From contig DIXX01000023.1 of assembly GCA_002428805.1 (NCBI GenBank), positions 8,800-24,312 of the forward strand: 15,513 bases of DNA, given 5' to 3'. Under the pieces are notes generated by a model. It made no database searches. It worked only from the letters and a program-made list of their open reading frames with translations, and was not told the origin of the DNA. Shown here in pieces: positions 14,379-15,513 of the stretch. The position numbers and the translations under genes were made by a program. This DNA is from Cetobacterium sp. UBA6069 (GTDB taxonomy: Bacteria; Fusobacteriota; Fusobacteriia; Fusobacteriales; Fusobacteriaceae). Every line of letters starts with the position of its first letter. The first letter of the stretch is position 1.

Positions 14379-14491
14379 AGTTAGTAGGATTATTCCTCTT
14401 ACAATTCAAGCCTTGTTTTAGTTCTTCAACATTTCAAGGCTTGAGCAGATTAAAGAAATTTAAAGCTTAAGCCTTTGGTTTAAGCTTTTTT
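14372..14491 (+). promoter_or_regulatory. Translation-dependent transcription attenuator controlling the BASS transporter
   Basis: Five RNA segments can pair in mutually exclusive ways. Segment 1, GGTTTGAA (14372-14379), overlaps the leader stop codon and pairs with segment 2, TTCAAGCC (14405-14412). Segment 2, TCAAGCCTTG (14406-14415), pairs perfectly with segment 3, CAAGGCTTGA (14435-14444). Segment 3, AAGGCTTGAGC (14436-14446), pairs over 11 bases, with one G-U, with GCTTAAGCCTT (14465-14475) of segment 4. Segment 4 (14462-14473) also forms the terminator with segment 5 (14477-14488). Ribosomes stalled on the Ile/Leu codons leave segment 1 free, giving 1:2 and 3:4, hence read-through. Ribosomes at the stop codon cover segment 1, giving 2:3 and 4:5, hence termination. 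The pairing is seen in the sequence; the behaviour is deduced by analogy with known amino-acid attenuators. Confidence 0.85.
14462..14491 (+). terminator. Attenuator terminator hairpin
   Basis: AAAGCTTAAGCC (14462-14473) and GGTTTAAGCTTT (14477-14488) form a 12-bp stem with one G-U pair and a 3-base loop, followed by T residues through 14491 and a further TTTT at 14493-14496. It lies about 30 bases before the transporter ATG, so it can only serve as a regulated stop for that gene. Confidence 0.92.
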
Positions 14492-14521
14492 ATTTTAATA
14501 ATCTGTTAGGAGTTGATAAAA

Positions 14522-15508
14522 ATGAAATATGTAAATAAGTTGAGTGATTTTTTAAGTAAATATTTTATCTTGTTAGTTGTTGGTGTTTCGGTATTCTCGC
14601 TTTTAAAACCAGAACCTTTTGTCCAAATGAGCAAAGTAAAAGTTTCTGGACAATCCCTTATCAACATAGGATTAGGAATTACAATGTTTGTTATGGGCCT
14701 AACTCTAAATTTAAAAGATGTCAAATTAGTTATAACTGAGTATAAAGATGTCTTCATCGGATGCCTAGCTCAATATACAGTAATGCCTCTTGTTGCATTC
14801 TTTTTAGCTAAAGCCTTTAATTTGCCTCCTGCCTTTGCAATAGGCTTAGTTTTATTAGGTGCTTGCCCTGGGGGAACTGTAAGTAATGTAATGACATATA
14901 TTGCTAAAGGAGATGTAGCTTTATCTGTTGCTATGACAACTGTTTCAACTTTTATTTCACCTTTATTAACTCCATTATTAACTATGTACTTAGCTGGTGA
15001 ATGGTTAAATGTTGAGTATAAAACTATGTTTTTCAGTATTCTTCAAATTGTTTTATTACCATCTATGTTTGGAATTTTAGTGCGATTCTTTGTTAAAGAT
15101 CGTTTAGAAAAATTTACAAAAGTTTTTGTAATTTTTCCAATTTTAATCGTTATCTTAATTAACGGAATGTGTGTTGCACCAAATAAACAAAATTTTTTAA
15201 GTTCTAGTTTCGTTTTAATTTTAGCTGTATGCTTGCATAATTGGGTAGGTTATTTTGTAGGTTATATGATTGCTAAATTTGTTGGAATGAGAGTTGAAAA
15301 AAGAAAAACTCTTTCAATTGAGGTTGGCTTACAAAATGCTTCATTAGCAATTGGGCTATCGGCTCAATTTAACAATCCTTTAACTGCTTTACCAGCAGCA
15401 ATTGGAGTTGTTGTACATCTTATTTCTGGTTCATTATTAGCTAATATTTTCTCTAAAGATTTAAATCTAAAAGAGGATGTTTATATAAAAAATACACAAT
15501 ATGAATAA
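14522..15508 (+). CDS. Bile acid:sodium symporter (BASS) family transporter
   Basis: A 328-residue membrane protein of the BASS family, the usual length for bacterial members, with about nine or ten membrane segments. Hallmarks are GACPGGTVSNVMTYIAKGD (113-131) in the first crossover region and IEVGLQNASLAIG (266-278) in the second; E267 and Q271 correspond to sodium-site residues in the family. The ATG at 14522 is chosen because AGGAG (14508-14512) lies 9 bases upstream. A TTG at 14513 directly abuts the RBS and is rejected. Family members carry bile acids, pyruvate, pantoate/ketopantoate or other 2-oxo acids with sodium. Here the upstream Ile/Leu attenuator points to uptake of a branched-chain amino acid precursor such as a 2-oxo acid. 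That is inference. AAAGGGG at the right edge may be the RBS of a further gene. Confidence 0.9.
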   Translation: MKYVNKLSDFLSKYFILLVVGVSVFSLLKPEPFVQMSKVKVSGQSLINIGLGITMFVMGLTLNLKDVKLVITEYKDVFIGCLAQYTVMPLVAFFLAKAFNLPPAFAIGLVLLGACPGGTVSNVMTYIAKGDVALSVAMTTVSTFISPLLTPLLTMYLAGEWLNVEYKTMFFSILQIVLLPSMFGILVRFFVKDRLEKFTKVFVIFPILIVILINGMCVAPNKQNFLSSSFVLILAVCLHNWVGYFVGYMIAKFVGMRVEKRKTLSIEVGLQNASLAIGLSAQFNNPLTALPAAIGVVVHLISGSLLANIFSKDLNLKEDVYIKNTQYE

Positions 15509-15513
15509 AGGGG

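Noticed and set aside
14286..14520. T-box riboswitch controlling the transporter
   Set aside because: No T-box consensus (AGGGTGGNACCGCG-like) or specifier-loop arrangement is seen. The translated Ile/Leu-rich ORF and five-segment pairing explain the region better.
1..15513. CRISPR array, insertion sequence, tRNA or rRNA gene, prophage or defence genes
   Set aside because: No repeat-spacer array, transposase, terminal inverted repeats, tRNA cloverleaf or phage-type genes were found on either strand.

Overview
The window is strongly AT-rich. It has short intergenic gaps, strong GGAGG-type ribosome binding sites and A/T-ending codons. The gene content fits a fermentative anaerobe: PTS sucrose use, a signal-peptide MINPP-type phytase, an RlmM-like methyltransferase and a BASS transporter. 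I think a member of the Fusobacteriota (Fusobacterium/Cetobacterium-like) is most likely, but this is inference from style and content; no rRNA or marker gene is present.

Layout. (1) 1-1298, minus strand: the 5' part of a sugar O-acetyltransferase lies downstream of a LacI-family repressor. (2) 1483-5219, plus strand: a sucrose operon scrA-scrB-scrK. It has a clear promoter, a LacI-type operator over the transcription start and an intrinsic terminator. ScrA imports sucrose as sucrose-6-phosphate, ScrB splits it, and ScrK phosphorylates the released fructose. (3) 5250-12225, plus strand: a seven-gene organophosphate operon. It encodes a secreted multiple inositol polyphosphate phosphatase (phytase), a PhnD-PhnC-PhnE-PhnE ABC importer, a PhnP-like cyclic phosphodiesterase and a PHP-domain (CehA/McbA-like) phosphoesterase. 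No C-P lyase gene is present. The promoter carries 11-bp-spaced TTWAYY repeats that resemble a Pho box. (4) 12242-13660: a small DUF1499 protein (plus) converges on an RlmM-like rRNA methyltransferase (minus) across a shared two-way terminator. (5) 13751-14219: an unrecognised 106-residue protein, preceded by a perfect 10-bp direct repeat with an 11-bp period that contains TTTACA-N5-TTTACA. (6) 14251-15508: a BASS-family sodium symporter behind a translation-dependent transcription attenuator.

The most striking element is region 6. Between promoter and transporter lies a 21-codon ORF with a strong RBS and the run Leu-Ile-Leu-Ile-Ile-Ile-Ile. Five mutually exclusive RNA segments follow (1:2, 2:3, 3:4 antiterminator, 4:5 terminator), and segment 1 overlaps the leader stop codon. 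A ribosome stalled on the Ile/Leu codons leaves 1:2 free to form, so 3:4 forms and transcription reads through. A ribosome that reaches the stop codon masks segment 1, so 2:3 and the terminator form. This predicts a BASS transporter induced by isoleucine/leucine shortage, with branched-chain 2-oxo acids or related precursors as candidate substrates. The second most interesting element is the phytase-Phn transporter-PhnP-PHP operon without C-P lyase, which looks like a dedicated phosphate-ester scavenging system.
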